Source of the DNA: an uncultured Anaerosacchariphilus sp. | GTDB taxonomy: Bacteria; Bacillota; Clostridia; Lachnospirales; Lachnospiraceae | Assembly (NCBI GenBank): GCA_934373375.1 | Contig: CAKROP010000026.1 | Location: 1-13,815, forward strand | DNA length: 13,815 bases | Direction: 5' to 3' | Shown: in pieces, positions 1 to 7,925 of the stretch | Layout of the letters: each line of letters starts with the position of its first letter | How positions within the stretch are numbered: the first letter of the stretch is position 1 | Program-made: the position numbers and the translations under genes | The notes under the pieces: model-generated | What the model was told of the DNA's origin: nothing | Databases searched by the model: none | Seen by the model: only the letters and a program-made list of their open reading frames with translations

Positions 1-1202
1 GCTTCCTCATAGTTCTTTGCGTCATAAGCCGCAGCACCCGCGTCATACAGATTCTTCACATCCTCCGCATGGAGCGTTCCATACATCTGATTATAGATGG
101 CTTTGGCATTATCCGACAGTTCATCTACTTTGACGCTATCCAGAGCCGTGGCGGCGGTATCCGTATCGCCGGCCTGGAAGCTGGTGTACGCGTCAATCAG
201 CATCTCATAGCTGCCGCCGGGAGCTTCCGCCGCGCTCTCCGAGCTGTCGGCTCCCGTGCCGTTCAGTTCGTCTAACTGACTCTGCAGATTATTGATCTCC
301 GTCTGCTTCGCCGTAATCTGATCGCTGTATTCCCGGATCTGCGCCGCAGTCTGGTTACGCACGGATTTCACCTTGGCCGGAACCGCCAGGAACCACATCA
401 GCGCCACGCCCACCACCAGTCCGATGAAAATATTCAGCACCACATTAACGCCTGTATTCTCTTTATAGCCTGTCGGCATGATAATGGTCTCATTGCCGCT
501 GGTATAGGAGATAATATCCGGATCTTTACTCTTATTTCCCTTACTCTCTTTCTGTCCCTCGGCTTTTTGTCCGCGGCTTGCGGACTTTCCGGCCAGAGTC
601 TCCAGCTCCGCCTGATAATACAGGGAGATATTATCGGTCTTGTCGATGGCAAGCGCCCGGCGAAGTTCCCGTCCTGCCCGCTCATACTCCTCCGTCTTAA
701 TATATAGGAGTGCCAGCAGCTGATGCGCTTTCACCAGATTCGGATTCAGGGAAAGCACCTTCTTCAACTGGATAACCGCCAGATCCTCACTGCCCTGCTG
801 GCAGTACAGCAGAGACTGATTGTATTTCTTGATGGTCTGGTTAATCGTCTCTAACCGGGCCTGGTTCTCCTGAATCGCCTGAATGTACTCGTCAGCGATA
901 TTCTTCTCCGGCTCCAGGTTCTTGCTGATAATCCACTCAGTCAGGGCGGATACCACCTCGCCCACCTCATAGTAAATCAGTCCCAGCAGATTTCTCGCCG
1001 GTATATTATGCTTATTCAGCTCCAGACTGTAACGCAAATCCTCTGCCGCCGCCGACAGGCTCCGCGCCTTCGCCTTTTCCAGTCCCCTATTGTAATAGGT
1101 GTTGGACAGCCGGATAATTTTCTCGTATACATGGATCTCTGTTCCGCAGGAGCTGCAGTATCCCGGATCCGTAAGTGTCGCTCCACATTTCACACAGCGC
1201 AT
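1..1202 (-). CDS. Zinc-ribbon / TPR single-pass membrane protein (3' end beyond the window)
   Basis: An open frame of 400 codons runs from ATG at 1202 off the left edge, so the C-terminus is missing. The start is set by GGAGGA at 1210-1215, 7 nt upstream. Visible parts in order: an N-terminal zinc ribbon with CxxC pairs C3/C6 and C16/C19; TPR-like helical repeats at about 28-100 and 125-200; a charged linker at about 203-230; one membrane helix at about 254-276; a coiled coil at about 277-315; a Ser/Ala/Glu-rich spacer; then another TPR-like stretch from about 330 to the edge. By composition the ribbon and first TPRs are probably cytoplasmic and the coiled coil and last repeats outside. TPRs usually bind proteins, so a scaffold or assembly role is possible, but no function is assigned. 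It is the last visible gene of the valS operon, 26 bp after the 50-aa gene. The domain calls are by eye; the reading frame is clear. Confidence 0.85.
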   Translation of the reverse strand, partial: MRCVKCGATLTDPGYCSSCGTEIHVYEKIIRLSNTYYNRGLEKAKARSLSAAAEDLRYSLELNKHNIPARNLLGLIYYEVGEVVSALTEWIISKNLEPEKNIADEYIQAIQENQARLETINQTIKKYNQSLLYCQQGSEDLAVIQLKKVLSLNPNLVKAHQLLALLYIKTEEYERAGRELRRALAIDKTDNISLYYQAELETLAGKSASRGQKAEGQKESKGNKSKDPDIISYTSGNETIIMPTGYKENTGVNVVLNIFIGLVVGVALMWFLAVPAKVKSVRNQTAAQIREYSDQITAKQTEINNLQSQLDELNGTGADSSESAAEAPGGSYEMLIDAYTSFQAGDTDTAATALDSVKVDELSDNAKAIYNQMYGTLHAEDVKNLYDAGAAAYDAKNYEE

Positions 1203-1228
1203 AGCTTTCTCCTCCGATATCCGCGATC

Positions 1229-1381
1229 CTAGCTCTGGCGGCGTCCGCCCTTCATCTCTTTCAGCATCTCGTCAAGCAGGTCCGACATGTCCTTCGGCTT
1301 GTTCCTGTATACATTATCCTCCACCTGCTCCACTTCCAGGCTCGGATGAAATTTCTTCAGTTCTTCCTCAAAATCAATCAT
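1229..1381 (-). CDS. Small 50-aa acidic/basic protein coupled to folC, function unknown
   Basis: This short frame of 50 codons starts at ATG 1381 and stops at TAG 1231-1229. Its start overlaps the folC stop as ATGA (1378-1381). GGAGGA at 1388-1393 lies 6 nt upstream, inside the folC 3' end. The next gene follows after 26 bp with its own ribosome binding site, so the frame fills the gap exactly as an operon member would. The product is soluble and strongly charged: an acidic N-terminus (MIDFEEELKK), a middle with many charged residues, and a Met-rich helix near residues 32-44 followed by a basic end (GGRRQS). There is no membrane segment, signal peptide or cysteine. I do not recognise the family. 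Translational coupling to folC is inferred from the overlap. Position, start signal and packing make it a probable real gene despite its length. Confidence 0.7.
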   Translation of the reverse strand: MIDFEEELKKFHPSLEVEQVEDNVYRNKPKDMSDLLDEMLKEMKGGRRQS

Positions 1382-2682
1382 TTGCCGTCCTCCTTGTCCC
1401 GTAATATCTTCTTTATGCTTCCTACCAGATACAGGGATCCGACACAGAATAAGATGCCGTCGCCCTTTTCTCTTAATGCCTCTTCAAACGCTTCCTTTAC
1501 ATCCGGAATCGCCTTAATCTCTTTCTGTCCGAACTTCTCAAAGAGTCCTTTGGGCTCCTTCACATCCACGCTGCGATAACCGCCGACCTCAGTCACGATG
1601 ACACGTTCCAGACGCAGCTCTCTGCAAATGGTCTCGATCATATGACGATAGTCTTTGTCCCCCACAGCTGCGAATAAAAGCGTCACCGGGAAGTCCTTTT
1701 CCAGACGTTTTGCAGTCTTTACAAACTCCTCCACACCTGCTTCATTGTGCCCGCCGTCGATGATAACGCCCGGCAGCACCGTCTCCATTCTGCCCTGCCA
1801 GCGCATCTCGGAGATACCCTTGCGGATAGTCTCGTCTGTGAACGCGTCACCGCCCTCCATCACACGGATGGCTGTCACAGCTTCCGCAGCATTCTTCATC
1901 TGATATTCCGCCACGCTGGTAATCGACAGACTGATACCATCATAATACCCACAATCTATGGAAAAATCAATGCTTTTCTCGGTTGCGCCCAAAATCTTAT
2001 ACATATCCGGACGAATACCATAGACCGGCGCATGCATTTCCTTTGCCTTGGCCAGAATCACCTCTTCTGCTTCCTTACAGGACGCGTCGTAGACTACCGG
2101 AACACCCTCTTTGATAATGCCTGCTTTCTCACCTGCAATGGCCGCCACCGTATGACCCAGATACTCGGTGTGATCGAGGCTGATAGAAGTCAGCACTGTG
2201 ACCAGCGGATGGGCAATGGAATTGGTAGCGTCCAGACGTCCGCCCAGGCCCGTCTCCAGCACCAGGTACTCTACACCTGCCTCCCTGAAAATGACCATGC
2301 CAATCAAAAACAGCAATTCGAAATAGGTTGGATGCGGATAGCCCTCCTCTTTCATCTCATTGACGCAGTCCATGACCTTCTGAAAGGCCATAAGAAATGC
2401 CTCGTCCGACACCTGCTTCTCATCAATGACAAAACGCTCATTGATGTCTACCAGATGGGGAGAGGTAAAAAGGCCCGTGCTTTTGCCCGCCGCATGGAGG
2501 ATGGAGGCCAGGAAAGAGCATACGGAGCCCTTTCCGTTGGTGCCCGCCACATGCAGAATCTTCATACTTTCTTCCGGACTTCCAAGCCTTTTTAAAAAGG
2601 CCCGGGTGTGATCCAGTGAATTTTTCTTTGTGAATTTGGGTGTTTCCTCAATATAATCTACAGCTTCCTGATACGTCATCAT
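1378..2682 (-). CDS. folC: Folylpolyglutamate synthase / dihydrofolate synthase
   Basis: This is a 434-aa Mur-ligase-type enzyme that adds glutamate to tetrahydrofolates, and often also makes dihydrofolate from dihydropteroate, using ATP in the cytoplasm. Visible motifs: the P-loop GTNGKGS at 47-53; the folate-loop segment FTSPHLVDINERF at about 72-84; ETGLGGRLDATN at 143-154; LDHTEYLG at 169-176; the EKAGII lysine segment near 185-190, where the family carries a carbamylated lysine; and DGGHN in the C-terminal domain (DGAHN in many relatives). The length matches the usual 420-440 residues. The start at 2682 (MM) is preferred over 2679 because AGGAG at 2690-2694 lies 7 nt upstream. The start overlaps the preceding stop as ATGA, and the end overlaps the next start the same way, so it is coupled on both sides. 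Whether it is mono- or bifunctional cannot be told from sequence alone. Confidence 0.95.
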   Translation of the reverse strand: MMTYQEAVDYIEETPKFTKKNSLDHTRAFLKRLGSPEESMKILHVAGTNGKGSVCSFLASILHAAGKSTGLFTSPHLVDINERFVIDEKQVSDEAFLMAFQKVMDCVNEMKEEGYPHPTYFELLFLIGMVIFREAGVEYLVLETGLGGRLDATNSIAHPLVTVLTSISLDHTEYLGHTVAAIAGEKAGIIKEGVPVVYDASCKEAEEVILAKAKEMHAPVYGIRPDMYKILGATEKSIDFSIDCGYYDGISLSITSVAEYQMKNAAEAVTAIRVMEGGDAFTDETIRKGISEMRWQGRMETVLPGVIIDGGHNEAGVEEFVKTAKRLEKDFPVTLLFAAVGDKDYRHMIETICRELRLERVIVTEVGGYRSVDVKEPKGLFEKFGQKEIKAIPDVKEAFEEALREKGDGILFCVGSLYLVGSIKKILRDKEDGK

Positions 2683-4922
2683 TGTGCAGCTCCTGTCCCT
2701 TCTGCTTCGCTGTCCACCGGCGCAGTGCCGGTGGTTTCTTCGCTTCCTGTATCTGTGGTTCCGTCAGTTTCTTCCATGTCGGTGGTATCGCCGTTCTCAT
2801 TGGTTTCCTCCGTCTCTTCCTCCGCCACCGGAGCCACATACATCATCGTATTGCCCTCGCTTAAGACGCGCTTTGCCTTACCCGGAGCCAGCTGCTTTAC
2901 CGACACCAGCGCGTCCTCGGTCAGCTTGACCTTCTTCACCTGCAATACATGATTGCTGATAAACTTGGTATTCTGCCATTCGTCGTTGATGTAGATCTTG
3001 CTTGCCGTCGTAAAATTGCTGCCGAATACATACACCTTATTTTCATCAGGCAGGGAAATCACACGCGTAATCTCCGGCTGATGGATACCCATCTGCATGT
3101 CAATGGTCTCGAAGGGCGTGGTACCGTCGTCACCGTAAGCGTATTTCTTGCCATACAGCAGGTCATACTGCAGAAGCTCCATATCCTGTAAGTACCATTT
3201 CGTCTTACGGCGGTTCTGGTGATACTGCATCATGGTTCCGGTATGGATGTTTACCTTATCGAGAACCTCCGCTGCTATCTGGTAAGAGCAGAGGGTCTGA
3301 TCCACCTTCTCCAGTCCCATATTGTCCACGATCACATAGCTGGTGTCGAAGAGGTAACGGTTCGTCACATCCTCCACCGTCAGTCCCAGAGTCGGCAGAT
3401 GATCGCCGTACATGACAAGCACATATTTCTCTCCAAAATTGTCCAGCGCGTCAATCAGATCCGCTACGAACTGATCCATTTCATGGAGCTGGTTTACATA
3501 ATACTCCCACTGGTTGTTCTTCTCTTCGGTGGCCGCGCCGGTCACCTTGATGGCCGGATCCTCCAGCACCTTCTCTGTGGGATACTCGCCGTGTCCCTGT
3601 ACTGAAATCGTGTAAATAAAGTCCTGACGGGCCGTGGATTTCAGGTTGTCCAGAATCTGATCCACCAGAATCTCGTCCTTCAGCCAGCCGTTGGCTGTGG
3701 TATTGGACACATCCATATACTCTTTGGACGTATAAGTATCAAAGCCCAGATTTTTAAACACGTCCGCGCGGCTGTAGAAGGTTGCCTTATTATTGTGAAT
3801 CGCATGGGTCGCGTAGCCCAGGTTCCTCAGATCATACGCGACGCTTTCGCAGGTCGTCTTCTTCAAAATCGTCTTATACGGATACTCACCCGGTCCGAAA
3901 TACCGCAGGTTCATACCGGTGATAGACTCAAACTCCGTATTGGCCGTTCCGGCTCCCACGGACGGTACCTTGTACGCGCCGGAGGAATACTCCTGCATCA
4001 GGCGATGGAAATTCGGGATCGGATCCTCGGAGAACTCCAGCCATTCTACAGTCGTCGGGTCAAAAAAGGTCTCCAGCTGCAGCATAAGGATGTTCGGCTT
4101 CTCCGTATCGTTATCCTCGCTCAGCGCCGCCTGCTTGTCGTCCTCCACGATCTTGTCGATGGTTTCCTGTGAATAATCATAAGGCTCGCTCATACCGGTG
4201 GCCAGAAGGCTGCAGAAAAAGCAGTAGGGCAGGCCGTAATCCTGATAGGCAAACGCGATATTTCCAAAATAAGTGGACAGCACACGCTGCTCCAGGCAGA
4301 GCTTCGTGCTTCCCGCAAAGAGCACCGGCACGATAATCACGCCCGCGATGCTTAAAGGCCATTTTATCTTTTTCTGATACTTCGGCGCGAATTTCCACAG
4401 AAGAATCAGCACTAAAATCGCCAACACGACGCCGCCCACCTGGGTAATCAGCTTCAACGGCGACATATATACATTTACGATATCCAGGGCATCCGTAATC
4501 AGATGCAGATCCTGTCCGGTAAACGGGGTCACACGGCTACTAAGAATCGTACCGTTCATGTAGCCAAGAAAAATCCAGAAGGCCGCAATCAGCAGACGCA
4601 CAAAGATACGCCGCCGGAACAGGTATACAATCATGAAGGTCATGAAAATCATGAACGTATTATAGGCATATACCTTCGGGCTTCCGATCAGGAAGTTCCA
4701 TGCCTCCAGTATCGAATGTCTGGACATGGCCTCCATGATAAAGTAGATTCCTGCCGACATCAGCGCATGGAAAACAAGAGAAAACCGATTCATAAACGCC
4801 ACCGGCTTCTCCATGGTCTTGCTGCACCCCTCACTCCACTTTCTCAGAAAAGCGCCGCAGCGCCCGATGAATTTCTTCACCGCTGCGCCGCAGGCCTTTA
4901 CTTTTTGTAAAAACTTTTTCAT
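2679..4922 (-). CDS. LTA synthase family protein (sulfatase-fold phosphoglycerol transferase)
   Basis: This 747-aa protein has the architecture of LtaS enzymes, which polymerise glycerophosphate from phosphatidylglycerol outside the membrane. After a cationic N-terminus (1-35) come five predicted helices at about 44-64, 86-102, 105-123, 158-178 and 188-206, then the extracellular sulfatase domain from about 275. Expected metal and catalytic residues are visible: E284 in LQLETFFDP, the candidate nucleophile T326 in GAGTANTEFE, H444 in VQGHGEYP, and D507-H508 in MYGDHLP. Beyond the sulfatase domain there is a beta-rich segment at about 615-697 that resembles an IPT/TIG-like Ig fold, and an acidic Glu/Thr/Gly-rich tail at 698-747. 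Canonical LtaS is about 650 aa, so these are extras. It starts 15 bp after valS (AGAGGA at 4927-4932) and overlaps folC by 4 bp. The exact polymer made (type I LTA or another glycerophosphate modification) is not determinable. Confidence 0.88.
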   Translation of the reverse strand: MKKFLQKVKACGAAVKKFIGRCGAFLRKWSEGCSKTMEKPVAFMNRFSLVFHALMSAGIYFIMEAMSRHSILEAWNFLIGSPKVYAYNTFMIFMTFMIVYLFRRRIFVRLLIAAFWIFLGYMNGTILSSRVTPFTGQDLHLITDALDIVNVYMSPLKLITQVGGVVLAILVLILLWKFAPKYQKKIKWPLSIAGVIIVPVLFAGSTKLCLEQRVLSTYFGNIAFAYQDYGLPYCFFCSLLATGMSEPYDYSQETIDKIVEDDKQAALSEDNDTEKPNILMLQLETFFDPTTVEWLEFSEDPIPNFHRLMQEYSSGAYKVPSVGAGTANTEFESITGMNLRYFGPGEYPYKTILKKTTCESVAYDLRNLGYATHAIHNNKATFYSRADVFKNLGFDTYTSKEYMDVSNTTANGWLKDEILVDQILDNLKSTARQDFIYTISVQGHGEYPTEKVLEDPAIKVTGAATEEKNNQWEYYVNQLHEMDQFVADLIDALDNFGEKYVLVMYGDHLPTLGLTVEDVTNRYLFDTSYVIVDNMGLEKVDQTLCSYQIAAEVLDKVNIHTGTMMQYHQNRRKTKWYLQDMELLQYDLLYGKKYAYGDDGTTPFETIDMQMGIHQPEITRVISLPDENKVYVFGSNFTTASKIYINDEWQNTKFISNHVLQVKKVKLTEDALVSVKQLAPGKAKRVLSEGNTMMYVAPVAEEETEETNENGDTTDMEETDGTTDTGSEETTGTAPVDSEAEGTGAAQ

Positions 4923-4937
4923 AAATTCCTCTCTTAC

Positions 4938-7577
4938 TTATTTCACCAAAGCTGCAAGATGCTCTTTCACCTGATTCATCATCTGGGTGTACTTCTCCAG
5001 CTTCTCTTTCTCCTCGTCAATCTTACTCTGGGGAGCCTTGCTGATGAATTTCTCATTGCTCAGCATGCCGTTGACACGGGCCAGCTCCTTGGTCAGACGC
5101 TCCTCTTCCTTCTTCAGACGCTCGATCTCTTTCTCCAGATCCACCAGCTCCGCGAACGGCATATATACCGCTGCGTCCGGAATCAGGGCGGAAACCGCGT
5201 CCTCGCCGATGCCTGCCTTGTCCGCCTGTACGGTTACCTGGCTTGCATAGCTTAAGGTACCGAAGAATGCCTTGCTTCCCTCAAATACCGCGCGAACCTC
5301 CGGCTTCTCGGATACGACGATCACGTGAGCCTTCTTGCTGGGCGGCACGTTCATGGAAGAACGCACGTTACGGATAGAACGGACAGCCTCTTTGATAAGC
5401 TCTACTTCAGCCTCTTCCTTGGCGAAGCTCCACTCCTCCTTAAACTCCGGCCATGCGGAAATCATGATGGACTCCTCGCCGGTCAGGTTCCGGTAAATCT
5501 CCTCGGTAATGAACGGCATGTACGGATGCAGAAGCTTCAAAGCGTTCGTCAGAACGGTCTTCAGGGTCCACAGGGCTGCCGCCTTGGTCTGATCCTCTTC
5601 ATTATAGAGACGCGGCTTCACCATCTCGATATACCAGTCGCAGAACTCCTCCCAAATGAAGTCATAGAGCTTCTGAACCGCGATACCCAGTTCGAACTTG
5701 TCCATGTTTGCGGTCACATCCTGGGCCAGGGTGTTCACCTTGGACAGAATCCACTTGTCTGCGCCGGTCAGCTGTGTGAGATCCATTTCTTCCGGAACCG
5801 CCGCCTTCTCAACGTTCATCATGATGAAACGGGAAGCGTTCCAGATCTTATTGGCAAAGTTACGGCTGGCCTCCACACGCTCCATGTAGAAACGCATGTC
5901 GTTGCCGGGCGCGTTGCCGGTTACCAAAGTGAAGCGCAGAGCGTCCGCGCCGTACTGGTCGATGATCTCCAGCGGATCAATACCATTTCCCAGGGACTTA
6001 CTCATCTTACGTCCCAGAGAGTCACGAACCAGGCCGTGGATCAGTACATGATGGAACGGGCACTTTCCGGTCTGCTCATAGCCGGAGAATACCATACGGA
6101 TCACCCAGAAGAAGATGATGTCGTAACCGGTTACCAGTACATCTGTGGGATAGAAGTAGTCCAGATCCTCTGTCTTTTCGGGCCATCCCAATGTGGAGAA
6201 GGGCCACAGCGCGGAGGAGAACCAGGTATCCAGAGTATCCGGATCCTGTGTGAAATGGGTACCGCCACACTTCGGACACACCTTCGGCATCTCCCGGTCT
6301 ACTACGATCTCGCCGCAGTCATCACAGTAATATGCCGGAATCCGGTGTCCCCACCAGAGCTGTCTGGAGATACACCAGTCGCGGATATTTTCCAGCCAGT
6401 GCAGGTAAGTCTTGTCAAACCGCTCCGGAACGAAGGTCAGGTCTCCATTCTTCACTGCCTCGATAGCCGGCTTTGCCATCTCTTCCATCTTCACGAACCA
6501 CTGCTGCTTGATCATGGGCTCTACGGTAGTGCCGCAGCGATCATGGGTTCCTACATTGTGAACATGGTCTGCCACCTTCACAAGAAGTCCCTGCTCCTTC
6601 AGCTCCTCTACCATCACTTTCCGTGCCTCGTAGCGGTCCATGCCTGCGTACTTGCCGCCGTTCTCATTGATGGTAGCGTCGTCGTTCATGATATTGATTT
6701 CCGGCAGGTTGTGACGCTTTCCCACCTCGAAGTCGTTGGGGTCGTGTGCCGGGGTAATCTTTACCACGCCGGTACCGAATTCCTTATCTACGTATGCATC
6801 GGCGATAACCGGAATCTCCCGGCCTACCAGCGGCAGGATAACGGTCTTGCCTACGATGTCTTTATAGCGCTCGTCGTCCGGATTAACAGCCAGCGCGCTG
6901 TCGCCAAGCAAGGTCTCCGGTCTGGTGGTAGCGATCTCCACAAACTTGTCGCTGTCCTTAATCGGATAATTGATATGCCAGAAATGACCTGCCTGCTCCT
7001 CATGCTCTACCTCTGCGTCGGAAATAGAAGTTTTGCAGACCGGACACCAGTTGATGATACGGGATCCCTTATAGATATAGCCCTTCTTATGCAGGCGCAG
7101 GAATACTTCCTGTACAGCCTTGGAGCAGCCCTCGTCCATAGTGAAGCGCTCTCTGTCCCAATCGCAGGATGAACCAATCTTCTTCAGCTGATCTACGATG
7201 GTGCGGCCATATTCTTCCCGCCACTCCCAGGTTCTCTTTAAGAAGCCCTCGCGACCCAGCTCGTTCTTGTCGATACCCTCAGATTTCAGCTGGTTGATGA
7301 CCTTGACCTCTGTGGAAATGGACGCATGGTCGGTTCCCGGAATCCACAGCGCATTGTAGCCCTGCATTCTCTTGTAACGAATCAGGATATCCTGCAGCGT
7401 ATTGTCCAGGGCGTGGCCCATGTGCAGCTTTCCTGTGATATTGGGAGGCGGCATCACGATGGTAAACGGCTTCTTGCTCCGATCTGCCTCTGCGTGAAAA
7501 TACTTCTTCTCCAGCCACTCTCCGTAAATACGATCCTCCATCTGCTTCGGATCATAGGTCTTTGCCAACTCTTTCAT
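4938..7577 (-). CDS. valS: Valyl-tRNA synthetase
   Basis: This is an 879-aa class I aminoacyl-tRNA synthetase of normal ValRS length that charges tRNA-Val in the cytoplasm. Signature elements: [17 protein letters not shown] with the HIGH-type motif HMGH at 52-55; the KMSKS loop at 524-528; the CP1 editing domain at about 200-345, containing [13 protein letters not shown] (218-229 region) and [15 protein letters not shown], which hydrolyses mischarged Thr-tRNA; WWGHRIP at 408-414; cysteine pairs C178/C181 and C418/C421/C434/C437 that look zinc-binding; an anticodon-binding helical domain at about 605-760; and a C-terminal coiled coil at about 811-875, typical of ValRS rather than IleRS or LeuRS. 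The start is set by AAGGAGGA at 7583-7590. A complete T-box leader with a Val specifier lies directly upstream and independently supports the identity. It is the first gene of the operon that continues into the LTA synthase. Confidence 0.98.
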   Translation of the reverse strand: MKELAKTYDPKQMEDRIYGEWLEKKYFHAEADRSKKPFTIVMPPPNITGKLHMGHALDNTLQDILIRYKRMQGYNALWIPGTDHASISTEVKVINQLKSEGIDKNELGREGFLKRTWEWREEYGRTIVDQLKKIGSSCDWDRERFTMDEGCSKAVQEVFLRLHKKGYIYKGSRIINWCPVCKTSISDAEVEHEEQAGHFWHINYPIKDSDKFVEIATTRPETLLGDSALAVNPDDERYKDIVGKTVILPLVGREIPVIADAYVDKEFGTGVVKITPAHDPNDFEVGKRHNLPEINIMNDDATINENGGKYAGMDRYEARKVMVEELKEQGLLVKVADHVHNVGTHDRCGTTVEPMIKQQWFVKMEEMAKPAIEAVKNGDLTFVPERFDKTYLHWLENIRDWCISRQLWWGHRIPAYYCDDCGEIVVDREMPKVCPKCGGTHFTQDPDTLDTWFSSALWPFSTLGWPEKTEDLDYFYPTDVLVTGYDIIFFWVIRMVFSGYEQTGKCPFHHVLIHGLVRDSLGRKMSKSLGNGIDPLEIIDQYGADALRFTLVTGNAPGNDMRFYMERVEASRNFANKIWNASRFIMMNVEKAAVPEEMDLTQLTGADKWILSKVNTLAQDVTANMDKFELGIAVQKLYDFIWEEFCDWYIEMVKPRLYNEEDQTKAAALWTLKTVLTNALKLLHPYMPFITEEIYRNLTGEESIMISAWPEFKEEWSFAKEEAEVELIKEAVRSIRNVRSSMNVPPSKKAHVIVVSEKPEVRAVFEGSKAFFGTLSYASQVTVQADKAGIGEDAVSALIPDAAVYMPFAELVDLEKEIERLKKEEERLTKELARVNGMLSNEKFISKAPQSKIDEEKEKLEKYTQMMNQVKEHLAALVK

Positions 7578-7602
7578 TCTGTTCCTCCTTTGATTTCCTG
7601 CG

Positions 7603-7637
7603 AAAAAAATAAACGCCCTCTCATGCTCGAAAGGGCG
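7603..7637 (-). terminator. T-box-controlled intrinsic terminator
   Basis: Stem arms CGCCCT (7614-7619) and AGGGCG (7632-7637) close a loop of 12 nt. On the minus strand they are followed by TTTATTTTTTT, with a seven-residue U run at 7603-7609. The 5' arm follows the T-box closely, as expected for mutually exclusive antiterminator and terminator folds. It ends about 25 bp before the valS start codon. Confidence 0.93.
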
Positions 7638-7881
7638 CTTGTGCGCGGTACCACCTTACTTTATGAAGCGACACTGCCGCTTCATATCTCTCACCCTTTA
7701 ACGCTGGTCGGGCGTGAATGGTTAATAAGACCTCCGTTCACCATTCCGGCTCCAAAGCTACCTTCCGCAGGCGACCCTTCCACGACAGCCTCTCAGCCCT
7801 TGAGCTGTCCTCTCTTTTGACGTGCGTCCCGCGTACTCCTCTTTTTCTCCGCCTTTCTGTTATTCTATCCAGTCTAACTGT
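7603..7881 (-). ncRNA. T-box riboswitch leader of valS, GUA (Val) specifier
   Basis: The 348-bp gap upstream of valS holds a complete T-box leader. The conserved T-box AAGGTGGTACCGCG is at 7644-7657. Stem I: GGC (7851-7853) pairs with GCC (7748-7750); a GA-type kink-turn (GGAGA against GGA) follows; AAAG pairs with CTTT (7754-7757); then comes the specifier loop with AGTA (7834-7837) facing GAA (7763-7765), a loop-E arrangement; above it CGCGGG (7828-7833) pairs with CCTGCG (7766-7771). The codon in the specifier position, between GAAG and GCTTT, is GTA at 7759-7761, a valine codon. Stem II-like pairing is GAATGGT (7740-7746) with ACCATTC (7716-7722). A stem III hairpin lies at 7663-7685 with arms ATGAAGCG/CGCTTCAT. 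The UGGU of the T-box would pair with an ACCA tRNA end. Known mechanism: uncharged tRNA favours the antiterminator, charged tRNA the terminator. Confidence 0.95.
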
Positions 7882-7886
7882 AGGTA

Positions 7887-7915
7887 AATATAGCAGTCTT
7901 TCCGCGGATTGTCAA
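7887..7915 (-). promoter_or_regulatory. Sigma-A promoter of the valS operon
   Basis: The -35 box is a perfect TTGACA (7910-7915) and the -10 box is TATATT (7887-7892), separated by exactly 17 nt. Transcription should begin near 7879-7881, just before stem I of the T-box. The -35 box lies only 10 bp past the stop codon of the metallophosphoesterase gene. Confidence 0.92.
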
Positions 7916-7925
7916 GGTTTCCGCG
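7899..7925. repeat. 8-bp direct repeat flanking the valS -35 box
   Basis: TTTCCGCG occurs at 7899-7906 and again at 7918-7925, starts 19 bp apart, one copy on each side of the -35 hexamer. The same bases also give an inverted repeat, CGCGG (7903-7907) with CCGCG (7921-7925). It could be a protein-binding site, or a coincidence of GC-rich sequence. No U run follows, so it is not a good terminator. Confidence 0.4.

Noticed and set aside
1747..2595. Plus-strand open frame of 282 codons
   Set aside because: It is antisense to folC, whose motifs span the same bases. Composition is unlike a normal protein (Arg/His/Cys-rich), and there is no start signal.
2648..2839. Minus-strand open frame of 63 codons within the 3' end of the LTA synthase gene
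   Set aside because: It is an alternative frame over the low-complexity tail-coding sequence and the folC start; Arg/Lys-rich with no separate evidence.
5325..7172. Plus-strand open frame of 615 codons
   Set aside because: It is fully antisense to valS, which has every synthetase motif. It has no ribosome binding site or family resemblance and is a shadow of biased codon use on the other strand.
7903..7925. Possible terminator for the metallophosphoesterase gene
   Set aside because: The dyad CGCGG/CCGCG has only 5-bp arms, a 13-nt loop and no U run, and it overlaps the valS promoter.
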